A DNA stretch of 64,000 nt from Paramecium octaurelia (taxonomy: Eukaryota > Ciliophora > Oligohymenophorea > Peniculida > Parameciidae). The notes beneath the pieces were generated by a model. The model was not told the origin of the DNA. It did not search any database and worked only from the letters and a program-made list of their open reading frames with translations. Location: NCBI GenBank assembly GCA_905182995.1, contig CAJJDP010000084.1, positions 230,024-294,023 on the forward strand, in the 5' to 3' direction. Shown in pieces: positions 11,140 to 22,556 of this stretch. The translations under genes were made by a program, and so were the position numbers. Every line of letters begins with the position of its first letter. Positions within the stretch are counted from its first letter, which is position 1.

Positions 11140-14100
11140 TCATGCTAATCTGTTTAAAATTTACACCAATTAATCCTTATTTTCATATAATACAGAGTGG
11201 CCACCCTCAATGTATTGGACTGTGCGTTTATTCATTTAAATCTTCTTTGATAATGCCACGTTATTCACATCCAGAGTCTCATCCTATAGGAATGTTTGCA
11301 ATAAATCAGCCTCAGATATATTGACCAAACAATTCTTTAAGGAATGGTATACCTACACACTTAGAATCAGTTTTTGGAATCTCTCCATAAATGAAGGACT
11401 TTACAACAAACCTAGAATTAGAATGTCATCTACCCTCTAAAATAATTTGCCTGCCCAATTGATTTATTGGATTCTGTTGCAAAACACAAGAAAGTAGATC
11501 TTCAGAAATTGGCTGAGTATTCATAATCGTATTAGTGTATTCAAAAGCAAGTTCTGGCATATCGGCAGGTTAAGATTCAAAGATTTTTATTGATTGAGTA
11601 AAGAAGCTTCTCAATTGAGGATAAATTGACGTATAAGAATTTACAAAGGCAATCTAACTAAATTGAATCGTATTTTGGCATTGTACAACTAAATAGACTC
11701 TAACATAATCTTACTAAAAGCTTATGCATGAAACCCTCCAGATCCTACTCCCAGAATCTTTAGAGTATCAGTTTGCAAGTCGATTTTGCCCTTGGTGGAT
11801 AATTCATATAATATTTAGTCTAAAATGCCTGCTATGTAGATGTTTGTGTATGCCTGTTTCTTGTTGAATAAAGTATAGGCTTATCCTGGAGTGTTTAAGA
11901 GCAATACCTTCTTATTTTAGGCATCATTGATCAAATCCACTATGATCGGATAATACCTAAGATATAATTGATATGAGTACTCAAAAAAGGATTCGAACAT
12001 GTCGTGGAGTATGATGATCAAATCTATGCCTGATTAAGAACCCTTCTCCTTCTTCTTGGTTATGTTGCTCTCGAATAAAGCATATGGTACAGCAGTCTGA
12101 GAATCAACTACCAAATACTCCAATTATGTGATATCAAAACAAGGGGATGGGTAATTCATCATCTCACAGACCTCTTCAATTTGTAATGATCTTAACTGGT
12201 CATATTTCAAATCGTAGGATAATGCTTACATCGGAGTACTTAATTAGAATTGATACAACTTCCTTACGATATCAAAATTAACGTGATAATAGTAATGAGA
12301 TGAAGTCGAAAGCAAGATCTATTAAACTCCTTCCTATGTTTTGTCAATAAAATATTCCTTCTGTATTGCTCTACATTCCTACTCCTTCTTAGATGTCTTA
12401 ACTAGCATTTTCTTTATCTCTTCTGCTCTCCCTTGCAATTCCTTATTCTCCTACTGATTTGTATCAATTCTTCTAACATTGGGTGCTTTTTGTTCTGAAA
12501 GGAGGTATATTAAATTATATGATTCATTTCTAAACTCTTGAGATTGTTCCATCTGACTTGGTTTTTGGAATTGTTCCAGTTTCTAATAATTCAAATAACC
12601 CAATGTCAATCTATTGATTTCAATTTACTTGCAAATATCTCTAAACTTTTCAGGCGATGCAGTTTTAGAGACTCTGCTTTCAGGTATGGAAGTAATTAAA
12701 AAATTCCTCTTTTGTGTTGGTGCTCTGAATATTCTAAAAGATTTAGTTGATGTGGATGGTTTCATCTATAATTTCTCTTGTCTTTTGAGAATGTTTTCTT
12801 CCCTCTTTCTACGTCTTTCTGCTTCTTCATCGATTTGTAAAGAGGGAGTCTTTTTCTCATTGATAAATTAGACACCATTTTTAATATCTTTTTTGAGTTA
12901 AGATTCAAAATGTCTCTGAATCATAGAATAGATTATGAAACAATTTTTACAAATTTTAACTGATTTATATAGATTGATTAGTGCTTGAACATCTGAATTC
13001 TCTTTACTAAACGGATGTTGTTATTCGTCTTTAATTTCTGGGTGTTCTTCTGGATTGTAATTTTCTAAATGAATTTTAAATTTTTTAAAAAGTTCTATGA
13101 CTTCTTTATGATCATCACGTGTACGCACTATTAATTACAATGAGATCTCATAAGGTAAATTGGTACTCATATTACTGACTGTCTATTTTGACTCTTTAAA
13201 CACATTCTTGTAAGTTTCCAATAGACCTTTCCTTAATTGCAAGGGTCCTCTTAAAAATAAATTAATTGAAATACTTGTTTTTTTCTATCAATTTATAATT
13301 GCAAAAATCTCCTTGACATCTTTCTAGTATCAAATGCTTGTATAGTGTTTTACTCAATTTCTTATCCTCTTCTACAATTTATTTTGGATACTTCTTGAAC
13401 TCGTTGTTTGCATTCTTGTCCAATCTAAATTATTTGCATGCCATCATGAAATTATCAAATTAACCATTACTAGCAATTTCATCTCTCAACCCTTTTTGAT
13501 ACGGTGCTGCATAGGAAACTAAAACATACCTCCTTTTTAGATTTAGATGGAGATTTATTTGATACCAGCAAAATAGATCTGTTCTCTTTAATCAACAATG
13601 AATTTCGGAGTGAATTTGCGTATCTTGACTTTGAATACCTTTTCGATGTAGAAAGCTATCTTTTTTGTCTCCTTTGGGAATTAGTAAATGATATAGGTAC
13701 TTCTTAGAAGCGTTGATTTAGAGTAGAATTACAATACTTGAACATGGTTTGCACTTTCTAAACTTCTTATTGTCTGACTGGAATTTAACCACTGCTTTGG
13801 ACTGGCATCAAGAGTGTTTAGAAGGGATTGCTGGATTTAGCAGTTGTACTTTTGTTGGCTCTTTTGATTGTGAGAGTCTTCTTGAAAAACTTGAAAGTGA
13901 TTGGAATGAAATCAACATCATAATGGTACTCAACGTAGTAGACTTCATCTGCAAACTATTAATCTAGCTACTTTGATTTTCAATGTACTATTGCATGTAT
14001 GCCAAAGATGAGAGATCTTTGCCTTCAACAAAGAATTGCAATAGCTCCTATCGATTCATAGGTATGCCCTCATTCCTTTTCATCTACAAAAATGCTATTG

Positions 14101-14429
14101 GAGTTTCCTTTCGATAGTATAAATGAAAATAGTACCTCTCTGAATTGAGGAGACTACTTTGCTTGCTCAACCAATTGAGTCAGAGTGTCAATCTTGATGT
14201 CCTTGGGGAATTTAATACCAAGTAAAGACTTGGCAATCTCGAGGTTGGAGAGTTTGTCTGAATTCTTTTTCATGACCACTTGAGTGTTCTTGGGATTGAA
14301 GAGCCAAACCTTAGGCATGAGTTTATCGAAGATGATGGTCTATGGTATTAGACACGGCAACTTGTTGTTCTTTTTGGTGCACATCTCATAGAAACTCCAT
14401 TAAGAAGTTAGTTCTAATTGATCTTCCAT
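11140..14429 (-). CDS. Large protein with C-terminal alpha/beta-hydrolase domain
   Basis: Predicted protein of 1,036 residues. The N-terminal ~700 residues hold no domain I recognise; a charged helix (DEEAERRKREENILKRQ) and a region of Gln-rich spacing separate two globular parts. The last ~330 residues look like an alpha/beta-hydrolase: LIIILHDMF, a nucleophile-elbow-like ILGVGSGGFHAQ and a C-terminal IEGGHSVLY that could give the catalytic His. The Ser sits in V-G-S-G-G instead of the strict G-x-S-x-G, so activity is uncertain. Seven introns fit: 14108-14135, 13949-13971, 13672-13700, 13507-13529, 13250-13274, 11658-11686 and 11412-11433, leaving 1,037 codons. Such large hydrolase fusions in ciliates may be cytoskeletal or ciliary, but nothing here proves it. 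Confidence 0.75.
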
Positions 14430-14444
14430 AATTATATTAATAAA

Positions 14445-16707
14445 TCAATATCCAAGCAACATGATGACCAAGAATATTGAATACATGATGGTCTGGTAAG
14501 AAGATGTTCCTGGGTTTGAACCAATGCCGATATTTTTTGCCACATAAACAGACTAAGAAATAGTAATTGATATATTGTACTCCTGCATATGGTTGGACAG
14601 ATTGGAGACATCTTTTTTCAAAGTTGTAAAATCCATATTTACATATAGCACATCCATTTTGGGTGGTTGGGTTCTATTCATTACTCAATGTTGAAGTAGT
14701 ATATCCTTCAGCACAATTTGCCTAACTTAAAGAAACACAGCCTCCATTTGAGAGTACATAACCAGAGACACAAGAAATACAAACTTAACCTGGAGCAGCA
14801 CAAGTTGCACATTCAGTTGGGCACTTCAAACAATATGAAGTGGATCCTGTGCCTGTGTTGATGCTGGATAAGAAATATCCATCTAAACACACTTGGCATG
14901 TATTAGGACTTTGAGCAGTACAAGTGGCACAATTAGCAACTCCACATTGTGTGCATCCACCACCAGATACATAGTAAGTTATTGCACACTTAGTACAAGT
15001 TGGACCTGATGCACATTAAATACAACTCTAATCACAAGCAGAACATGTTGTGGTAGTACCAGTGGAATAAAAATAGTTGGCTGCACAAGCACTACAAGTG
15101 ATTGAATTACTTGGTGATCCAGAACAAGCGGTACATCCTTGAGGTAAGGAGGAGGTTAGGGTTGGATTACAAACCAAACAATTTGCGTTGTTATATAATT
15201 TACTTTATGAAGTACATGTTGCACATGTATATTGAGTGGCACTAGTTGCTACAATGGTTACACATTGTAAATTTTGAGTTGATGGAACACAAATAGTTTA
15301 AGCTTATGTAGTACCTTAGGCAGGTAGAGTATATAAATAATATCCATCTTAGCATTGAGTTGGTACAACACTAGTAAGGGATGAATTTTCAACTGGTCCT
15401 TAACATCTCAAGTATGAATCTGATGCTTGTGTGCATGATTTACAAGTAACTATACCATTTGAATCCTTTACACCATAATATCTAAAGTATATTGATAATA
15501 TTATACGTGTCCCAACAAGTAGTACATGATGTTTATAAACCAGCTGTTTATTATCCAGATGGAACTGTGCAACTATCACAATTTCCACATTAATAACAAA
15601 TACCTGATCCGCTTGGGTCTAAGGCATAACCAGCGATACAAGAAGAACACTTTGGATTTGCTCCAGAAGTTGTTAATTAGGTGTTAATAGAAGCACACTT
15701 ATTGAGAGGATAACATAAGTTATCTGTATATTTGTAGTATGAGGTAGAGCAATCAGTGCATTAAGTTGATGAAGTACATGATGAACATCCAGTTGGACAT
15801 GCATTACAAGATAAAATGATAGTGTTGGTTGTATCTTTAGTAGGATAATAACCAGTTTTGCATTGAGTACAATTTGAGCCTTGACAAGCAGCACAATATC
15901 CACTTGTGAGACAACTGACACAGGCACCTGCAAACTAGGCATTAGAGGATGTCAATGGGGTACTGCTTGTTGATTATTACCAATAATAACCATCATTACA
16001 TTATGAACAAGTATAACTAAAATATATCGATATAAATAATTACGCTGAATTACATGACTTACAATTGGACATTGTCTAAGAGCAAACACTGCAAAATGAT
16101 TCTCCGGGGAATTTATAGTATGTTTACCAAGTTGTGATCCAATCATTTTAATTGTTGGAGCCTGAGGTTGTTGATGTGAATTTCAAGTCCCAATTTAAAA
16201 AGTATCCAGTCTAACAGGTTGTGCAAACTGCATTGTCATCCCATGATGAACAATATCTATTATTGATACAAACACCTCCTTTTAGTGTATAATCGGAGCT
16301 GCATGCTGTGCAAACATAAGCATCTTAGTTTTAGTTTAAACCATAAGCAGTACAACCAATTGGTATAAGAACACAGACACTTAAAATAAATATTGCTGCA
16401 TTACCCATTTATTAATGTATAACCAGTAGTACATGTCAAAGAAGTTGCCTCATAATAAGCACTGCAAGTGTAATAACCACCTACTACTGCGTCAGCGTTT
16501 TTGCATGGCATGCATGCTTGGTTGTTCCAATAATACCCTATAATGATCATAATATAGAATACCATTTCTGCACAATGAATTTGTCCTTGTCGCCTATCTA
16601 GCTACATTGGCTCCGTATGTAACACAACCATATCCATTTGATGGGCATGTGACTATCACTGCCCCCTTTACAACTAAAAGCAATGCTATACAGAAGAGAA
16701 CTCTCAT
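14445..16707 (-). CDS. Cys-rich surface protein, probably GPI-anchored
   Basis: Predicted secreted protein of 710 residues. A signal peptide (MRVLFCIALLLVVKGAV) is followed by repeated C-x2-C units spaced by GYY/GYF, as in furin-like or growth-factor-receptor Cys-rich domains (CTQCKTGYYP, CATCTAQSP, CSACDQSC). The C-terminus, SNPGTSSYQ followed by a hydrophobic tail MYSIFLVIMLLGY, has the shape of a GPI-attachment signal. Five introns fit: 16538-16562, 16380-16404, 16017-16043, 15482-15506 and 14553-14580, leaving 711 codons. The stop lies only 15 bp before the start of the next gene. It resembles ciliate surface or cortical Cys-rich proteins; it does not look like a classical immobilization antigen, which is far longer. 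Confidence 0.82.
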
Positions 16708-16769
16708 TTTAATTTATTAATAATTTAAGATTTTTACATTCAGCCAAGTATAAATATCTGTTAATTATA

Positions 16770-18573
16770 ATGAACTCAGCTTCTAGCAATTAGTTGCTTC
16801 AAAAACTTCAAAATTTGTATTCTACCCAAAAGAAAGGTAGCCAACACTCGCATTCCCCAATTAAGCCAATTGCCTCCAAAGAAATCAACTAATTGCTCCA
16901 AAAGTCCTCACCAGTCCCCTACCTCCAAATCAAACAATATGATGTGGAATAATGGACTGATCGTATCGTCAGATAGATGGATAAGCATGGCTCATTCACT
17001 TAAAATGAAATTCCCCTTGAAATTCAACCTTAGAAATGCTCCCTTGTTCCCTAGACCATCCAGCAATCCCTTATTAAATCGCTGACTCACATTGAAAAAT
17101 AGCTCAAACAACTCAAATAGGCCAAAGACCAAGATTAAAACACCTTTGCTACAATACTAACCAAAATAAAACTCTTTTGTCTGGATAACTCCACAACTTG
17201 CTTTGATTTTTATAGATGCACCGATCTTATTCTACTCAAATACATGATCTATCTTTTGATCCTGGAACTCAATCAACAATCCAATGAGAAATAAAAAGAA
17301 TCAATGCCAGATCAGACCCAGCAATTTCAAAGCATGGTCAAGGATATAGTTACCATAGTTTATGAAATCATCGAAGAAATCAAATCAAAATAGCACATCA
17401 CTTCCCAAATAGACAACCTTAATAATCAATTAACCAAAATTTAAAATTCCTTTAAACCCCAACCTAGTAGTTCTGTCAAAACTATAAGCAAATCGTCTCA
17501 TCACCAAAGATTCAATAGTTGCAATCTAGAGAAAAATAACAACTCCTCTGGATTCTAAAATAAACTTGCGACTGAAATCAATCTCAGCGCTAATCAATTC
17601 AAAAGCAATCCTTAATTAAACCATGGATCAACGAAGATTATTAAATATTAAATTGATGAATTGGAATAGAAATCTAAACTTATCACCTCATTAAATGACT
17701 AAATTTTGAAATTATAAAATAATAATAAAAAATAAATTCTTTCAATTTCAGAACTAAATGCTTAAAATGAATCCTTCAAATCTTAATTACAATCCAAAAT
17801 TGATGAAGTATCCTATTTATTATATCAATCTATCATAGCTAGAACAATTAAAAAGATCATACGACCTTTTAAAATCAAGTAACCAACTTTGTTTGGAAGA
17901 AAAAGAGCAATATTTAAACCTATATCATGATTTTGAATTAGAAAACACCCAAATCAAATAAAATCTTGAAAAATATAAAGTAACCTACGAATATCTATCC
18001 AAAATAGACTGCCCACGATCAAGTGAAGACGCAATTTGATAAATACTAAAATGAAACCTATACCTATTATCAAGAACAATGCAATCAGCTTCAATAAACC
18101 AAAGACAGAGAGATAAAGTAATTGAAAAGTGAATTAAATGAAAAATCATCGATCATAGTATCCATCTCCATAACTCTATATTTTAGGCATAATTATTAGG
18201 AGATACAATGTTTTTTGGAAAATAATACAAAAACATCGTTGAGAGAATAGTTAATCTATCTCAAGAGAATTTAGGAAACGAGATAGCCGAATTATAGAAA
18301 GAGTTATTTGTTTCTTAGAACACTTTGAATGCTAAGTTAAACGCCATATCTAGTTATTCTGATAATATTCTGTAAGATTCTGGCCAAGATTATCTATCAT
18401 AGAGTTAATTATCCAATATGATGGCAAACAGAACAGTATCTTCCAAAAGTGGATATCAATAGAGCCTAAAATAAAGCAGGCCTTATGATTTGCTAAATGG
18501 GTAGAAAAATTAGTTTGAATTGATGCATATGCTTTTAATATAGAGTTAAGTGCTGGATGAATTTTTATCATGA
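16770..18573 (+). CDS. Coiled-coil protein, function unknown
   Basis: Predicted protein of 571 residues, divergent from the Cys-rich gene with 62 bp between start codons. It is rich in Gln, Lys, Ser and Leu. Several stretches have heptad character (KQLKQLKQAKDQDQ; LEQLKRSYDLLK; IAELQKELF). One hydrophobic patch (YMIYLLILELN) is too short and charged at its ends to be a confident membrane segment. Introns 17808-17838, 17980-18007 and 18158-18186 are in frame with 572 codons. A structural cytoskeletal or basal-body role is possible for such proteins in ciliates, but no diagnostic domain is present. Confidence 0.75.
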
Positions 18574-18724
18574 TTATAGAATATGTTTAAATTAGACTTT
18601 CATTATAATAATCTTGTTCTGGTAATTTTTGTTTTGACTATGGAATGGCAGTTCAGGATTAAAAATGAGTTAAAAATTAATGAAAATATGATATCATAAA
18701 TACTTCTTTAATTAAATAATAAAA

Positions 18725-20345
18725 ATGAAATATTGCATATTACTGTTCTATCTAGCTTTTGTAGCATCATCATTTAAAGTGAATAGAGATGATCAATTCA
18801 TCTTAGATTCTGACGGTTTAAGACGGGTATTCCATGGGTAATCCTTATATTCATACTTAGTGTAAATGTAGTTTACAAATTGCCCCCATATTATCCACCA
18901 GTATCGGAAGGATTTGATTCCAATGATTCACTCTCCGATTTTGATTTGGACAATTTAGTCTCTTGGGGCATGACCTTCATAAGATTGCATGTGGCATGGG
19001 AGGGAGTTGAACCAGTTCGAGGATAATACAATTTCACCTATTTAGAGGAAATCGACAAAATAGTAAAGAGATGTGAGGCCAAAGGAGTAACAGTATTACT
19101 AGACTCCCATTAAGATGTATTGAATAGATTCTTCTGTGGAAATGGATTCCCTGATTGGACAATAGCTAGAATTAAGTCAAAAGAATTTAGATTCCCTTAT
19201 CCTTACATTTTCTCCAAGATGCACACCGATGAGGAAGGAGTCCCTCTGATTGAAGATTGTTTGAAGAAGAAGTTCCTTCTTTATTATGTAACAGCAGAGG
19301 CTTCCAAAACATTCTAAAATCTTTTTGACAATAAAGATGGAATAGCTGATGCTTTTGCTGAATACTGGGGAGTAGTTGCTAATTACTTTAAAAATCATAA
19401 GAATGTCATTGGATATGAAATTACAGTTTATATATTAATTCAAGTACAAAGTAATTGGAATTGACGATATCAATGAACCAATTCAAGGATCAATTTACCA
19501 TAGTATCAGAGAATTCTTGTTCCCAAATTATGGTAATAATCGCAATCTTTTGCCTCTTTACAGAAAAGTGCATAAACAAATCAGAAAGTATGATGATCAA
19601 TCTTTTTTGAACCTGGAACTACTGATCTGATCGGTGCTGGATTTAAAGATACTCCTGGAGGTGAAGAATTTAGAGATAGAGAAGTCTACAGTTATCACAT
19701 TTATTGCTTTAATGTTGATGATTACAGCATTCCTAAGAATGATCAAGTGTGCAATTACATGGATTCATTCTTCTTTGCAACCAAAGAGGGTGTTGCCAAG
19801 AAGTTAGGAGTTGGCAAATTCATGACTGAATTCGGAGCTATTCTTGATACTCCAAAAGGAAACAAGGAACTAGATTACTTATTAGACTTAATGGAATCCA
19901 GATTCACTTCTTGGGCTTATTGGGAATTTAAGTATTATGCTGACATCACGACCTAAGCTCATCCTGGATAAATAGAATCCTTCTATGATGAGCTTGAATA
20001 GCTATACAAAAATAAAGTAAAGACTCTAAGTAGGCCATATGTGACTAAAATAAGTGGTATTCCCAGCAGTTCCAACTTCAACAGAGTGGATGAAGACTCT
20101 TATTTCTTGTAATTGGATTGGAGAGCCAGCAATAATTGCAATGGAAAACTAACGGAAATCTTCTTATCAAGAGAATACTATTTCGATGAGATTCATTATC
20201 ACTTTACGTAATGCTTTTTATGATTAATAGAAAATGTTCTGGCTGCACTCTGAAGGCTATTAGCAAATCATATTATGTAGTCGAATTGCCCGATGATTTC
20301 AAAGAAGGAACACCGATCTCTTTGATTGTGACTAATCGTGAATGA
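18725..20345 (+). CDS. GH5 endoglycoceramidase-like glycoside hydrolase, disrupted frame
   Basis: Secreted glycoside hydrolase family 5 enzyme of the endoglycoceramidase/glucosylceramidase type, expected to cleave the sugar-ceramide link of glycosphingolipids. A signal peptide (MKYCILLFYLAFVASS) leads the TIM barrel: FIRLHVAWEGVEP, TVLLDSHQDV, the acid/base in INEP and the nucleophile in FMTEFGA, then a C-terminal beta domain. Introns 18838-18860 and 20208-20230 are clear. Two defects break the frame. A 46 bp TA-bounded insertion (19422-19467) splits the acid/base motif, and the T-run at 19603-19608 appears one T short before FFEPGTT. The first has IES features; the second may be a sequencing error. 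With both corrected the gene is complete. Confidence 0.88.
19422..19467. mobile_element. Probable retained internal eliminated sequence (IES), 46 bp
   Basis: The segment is flanked by TA dinucleotides, 19422-19423 and 19468-19469. Its left end TACAGTTT matches seven of eight positions of the Paramecium IES end consensus TAYAGYNR. The right end read inward, TATCGTCA, also matches seven of eight. Its length falls in the known second size class of Paramecium IESs near 45 bp. Excision to a single TA joins GYEI to INEP, the conserved GH5 acid/base motif, in frame. A GT-AG intron cannot do this here. Confidence 0.85.
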
Positions 20346-20556
20346 AACAATTTTAATATTCCATCAATAAATGCATTCTTCTCTTTGGATCTTCTTAGCA
20401 ATTTGTGATTAAATTTTGGATCGTCATGTATTGGGCCCACTTTAATTAGATCCTGCAGCGAGAGGTATCAAATTTGAAATATATCTGTTATATCTTTTTA
20501 GGACTTGCATGAATAATTGTTATTGATAAAATAAATAAAATAATTATTTAAAACAA
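20346..20556. other. Intergenic spacer
   Basis: About 210 bp. A 51-codon frame starting at 20371 (MHSSLWIF...) exists, but TGA-only stopping makes frames of this size common by chance, so I do not call it a gene. Confidence 0.5.
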
Positions 20557-21679
20557 ATGATAAATCACCAAGATTAAGCTTCATTTGATGACAGTCGATT
20601 ATAATAGGAAATGAAGTAGACAGCTTAATTTTTTAATCCACAATTAAGCTCATTAGGACAATCCATTAAATTTTAATAAAAACAAATATAAAGAGTGCCC
20701 TTCAAATCACCTAAAGAATAGGCATTCAAGATTAGTTCAGAAGGCAAAAAGAATTTGTAACCTCAAATAAATATTGAAAAGAGACCATCTCAAACTTTGA
20801 AAAAAGTCACGCTGGCTAAATCTACTAAATAGTTTGCGTAAAATAATCATATCACTCCTGTCATGCATAAGTTTGGGTATCAAATGATCTCTACTTAGCT
20901 CTCCTCCTAAATTAAATAAAGTTCCTTCAGTTAAACCATTCTCGCCACCCCAGCCTAAAACAAACAATGAATAAATTAATATACTTCAGAATAATTCAGT
21001 GGCCCCTGGCTTCCAAAGAAACACCAATATCAGGTTTGGCTAGCCTCTCAAAATTTCAGACAACGAATTCAACATCAGTATGGCTGATTTATAACCTGTT
21101 CGAAAACTCATACCTACAAAATAGAATGAAGATTCTATTTAACCCGAATATCCATCTTATCAAAAATCATTATTAGATAGCAGACAATCTCAATACAATA
21201 GTGAATAAATGTAAAAATCTAATTCAACTGCGTTTTTACCCCGAATTAATTAAACAAAGAAAGTGTACAACAATCAATTGATTGGGTATGGTTCCATAGG
21301 GCAGCAATCACAATAAGAAACAGCTCTAAGAACAAATTCCTCGAAATAGACTATTACACCTGTCAATGAATTTATTAGTTTCAATCTACCAAATGACGAT
21401 GTGGCAAGAAAATCAAGGACTGCTTAAGAGCATCTAAGAGACTCTCTAGAATCTCAAAATCAAATGAAATAAGCATACAAAATAATTGGTATGGATAAGC
21501 CCGATCAATTCAATCAGTTACCTTAAATCTAATCCCCTCAAGCAAGTACTAAATAGCAATTTGCCTTTTAATCAACTGGAGGTTCATAGAAACCAAAGAA
21601 TTTTCTGCAAAGAACTCCCCAAACTAAGATAATTAGTAGATTATTTTCATCGAAATCAGACAACAACTAAATAATTTGA
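20557..21679 (+). CDS. Ser/Gln-rich low-complexity protein
   Basis: Predicted protein of 366 residues, strongly enriched in Gln, Ser, Asn and Lys, with short Pro-rich patches (PFSPPQPKTNN). There is no signal peptide, membrane helix or recognised domain. One intron, 20877-20898 (22 bp), is required to avoid a TGA and leaves 367 codons. Such disordered proteins are common in ciliates as cortical, ciliary or kinase-substrate proteins. The coding call rests on frame length, the exact intron phase and consistent codon use; function unknown. Confidence 0.65.
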
Positions 21680-22556
21680 TAATTTTGCTATATTAAAATA
21701 TAATAATTATTTATTACCTCGATATCCAGTGCCTGAATACTTAGTGATTATATAATATATTTTTAAGCATAACAAAATAGAATAAAACAATCGAATAATT
21801 TTCCAATATAAATTAATTAATTTTTTATAATTAATTAAGTATATGAGCTTTCCGAATCGAATGTCTCTCTTGAAAACCAGCAACTAGTTGATATTTAGCA
21901 CTATTTTAATCACCAAGACTTATATAATGAGAAACAAAAAAAACAAAATATTGACCATTCTTAAACATAACATAAGTATAAATTTATATTACAACTAAAT
22001 GAATCAAAAAAAATGAAACAGAGTTCTGGGCTTCATACTCCCTTGTAAATTAGCAGCAAGCAGATTGAATAAATGAAGATATTCAATCAAGGTTGGACAA
22101 AGGAGTTGAGTGTTTTATCAAACCAGTAAGGTTGAATTGATTAATGTTGTTTGATTGTTTATTCTCTTTGCAAATTACATTTGTCATAAAATACATCAAA
22201 TATAAAGTAAGAATCAATTGAGCAAATTAATGATAAAATCACTATGAGGAGAATTCAATTACTCATTAAAATCATAGTAATTTCATAAGTTCGACTGAGA
22301 CAAGAAGGGGAGAGCAAAGAATGAGTTTGGGAAAAAGCGTTAAGAAGCAAGATACAAAAGTAAAACAGTTGATAAGGGACTGTGTGTTAGGTCTTGGAGT
22401 TTGTTAGAAAAACCGAATTTTGTTGGGAATGGTGGATGTGTAAGATGTTGTTGAGTTTTGAAAATATATTTTATATATTAATGAACTCTAATACAGTATT
22501 TACAGAGAGTCAAAGCGAAAGTCGGAGTCTAAAATTGAACACCTCGATTTCAAAGC
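21680..22556. other. Unresolved region upstream of kinase
   Basis: From 21680 to about 22010 this is AT-rich spacer. From 22013 a frame MKQSSGLHTPLQISS runs ~40 codons to a TGA, and further coding-like pieces follow (Ser-rich FTESQSESRSLKL just before 22557). These may be N-terminal exons of the kinase gene, but I could not find an intron set that joins them without TGA codons. An unremoved IES or sequence error in this stretch would explain it. Confidence 0.4.

Noticed and set aside
13504-13967. Forward frames of ~70 codons over the hydrolase gene
   Set aside because: They are antisense shadows; the reverse-strand model with seven introns gives an exact frame of 1,037 codons.
20371-20524. 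51-codon frame after the GH5 gene
   Set aside because: With one stop codon in an AT-rich genome, frames this short are expected by chance; no conserved pattern.
22186-22214. 27 bp TA-bounded segment as a second IES
   Set aside because: Both ends match the consensus fairly well and the size fits, but removing it does not repair any reading frame that I can confirm.
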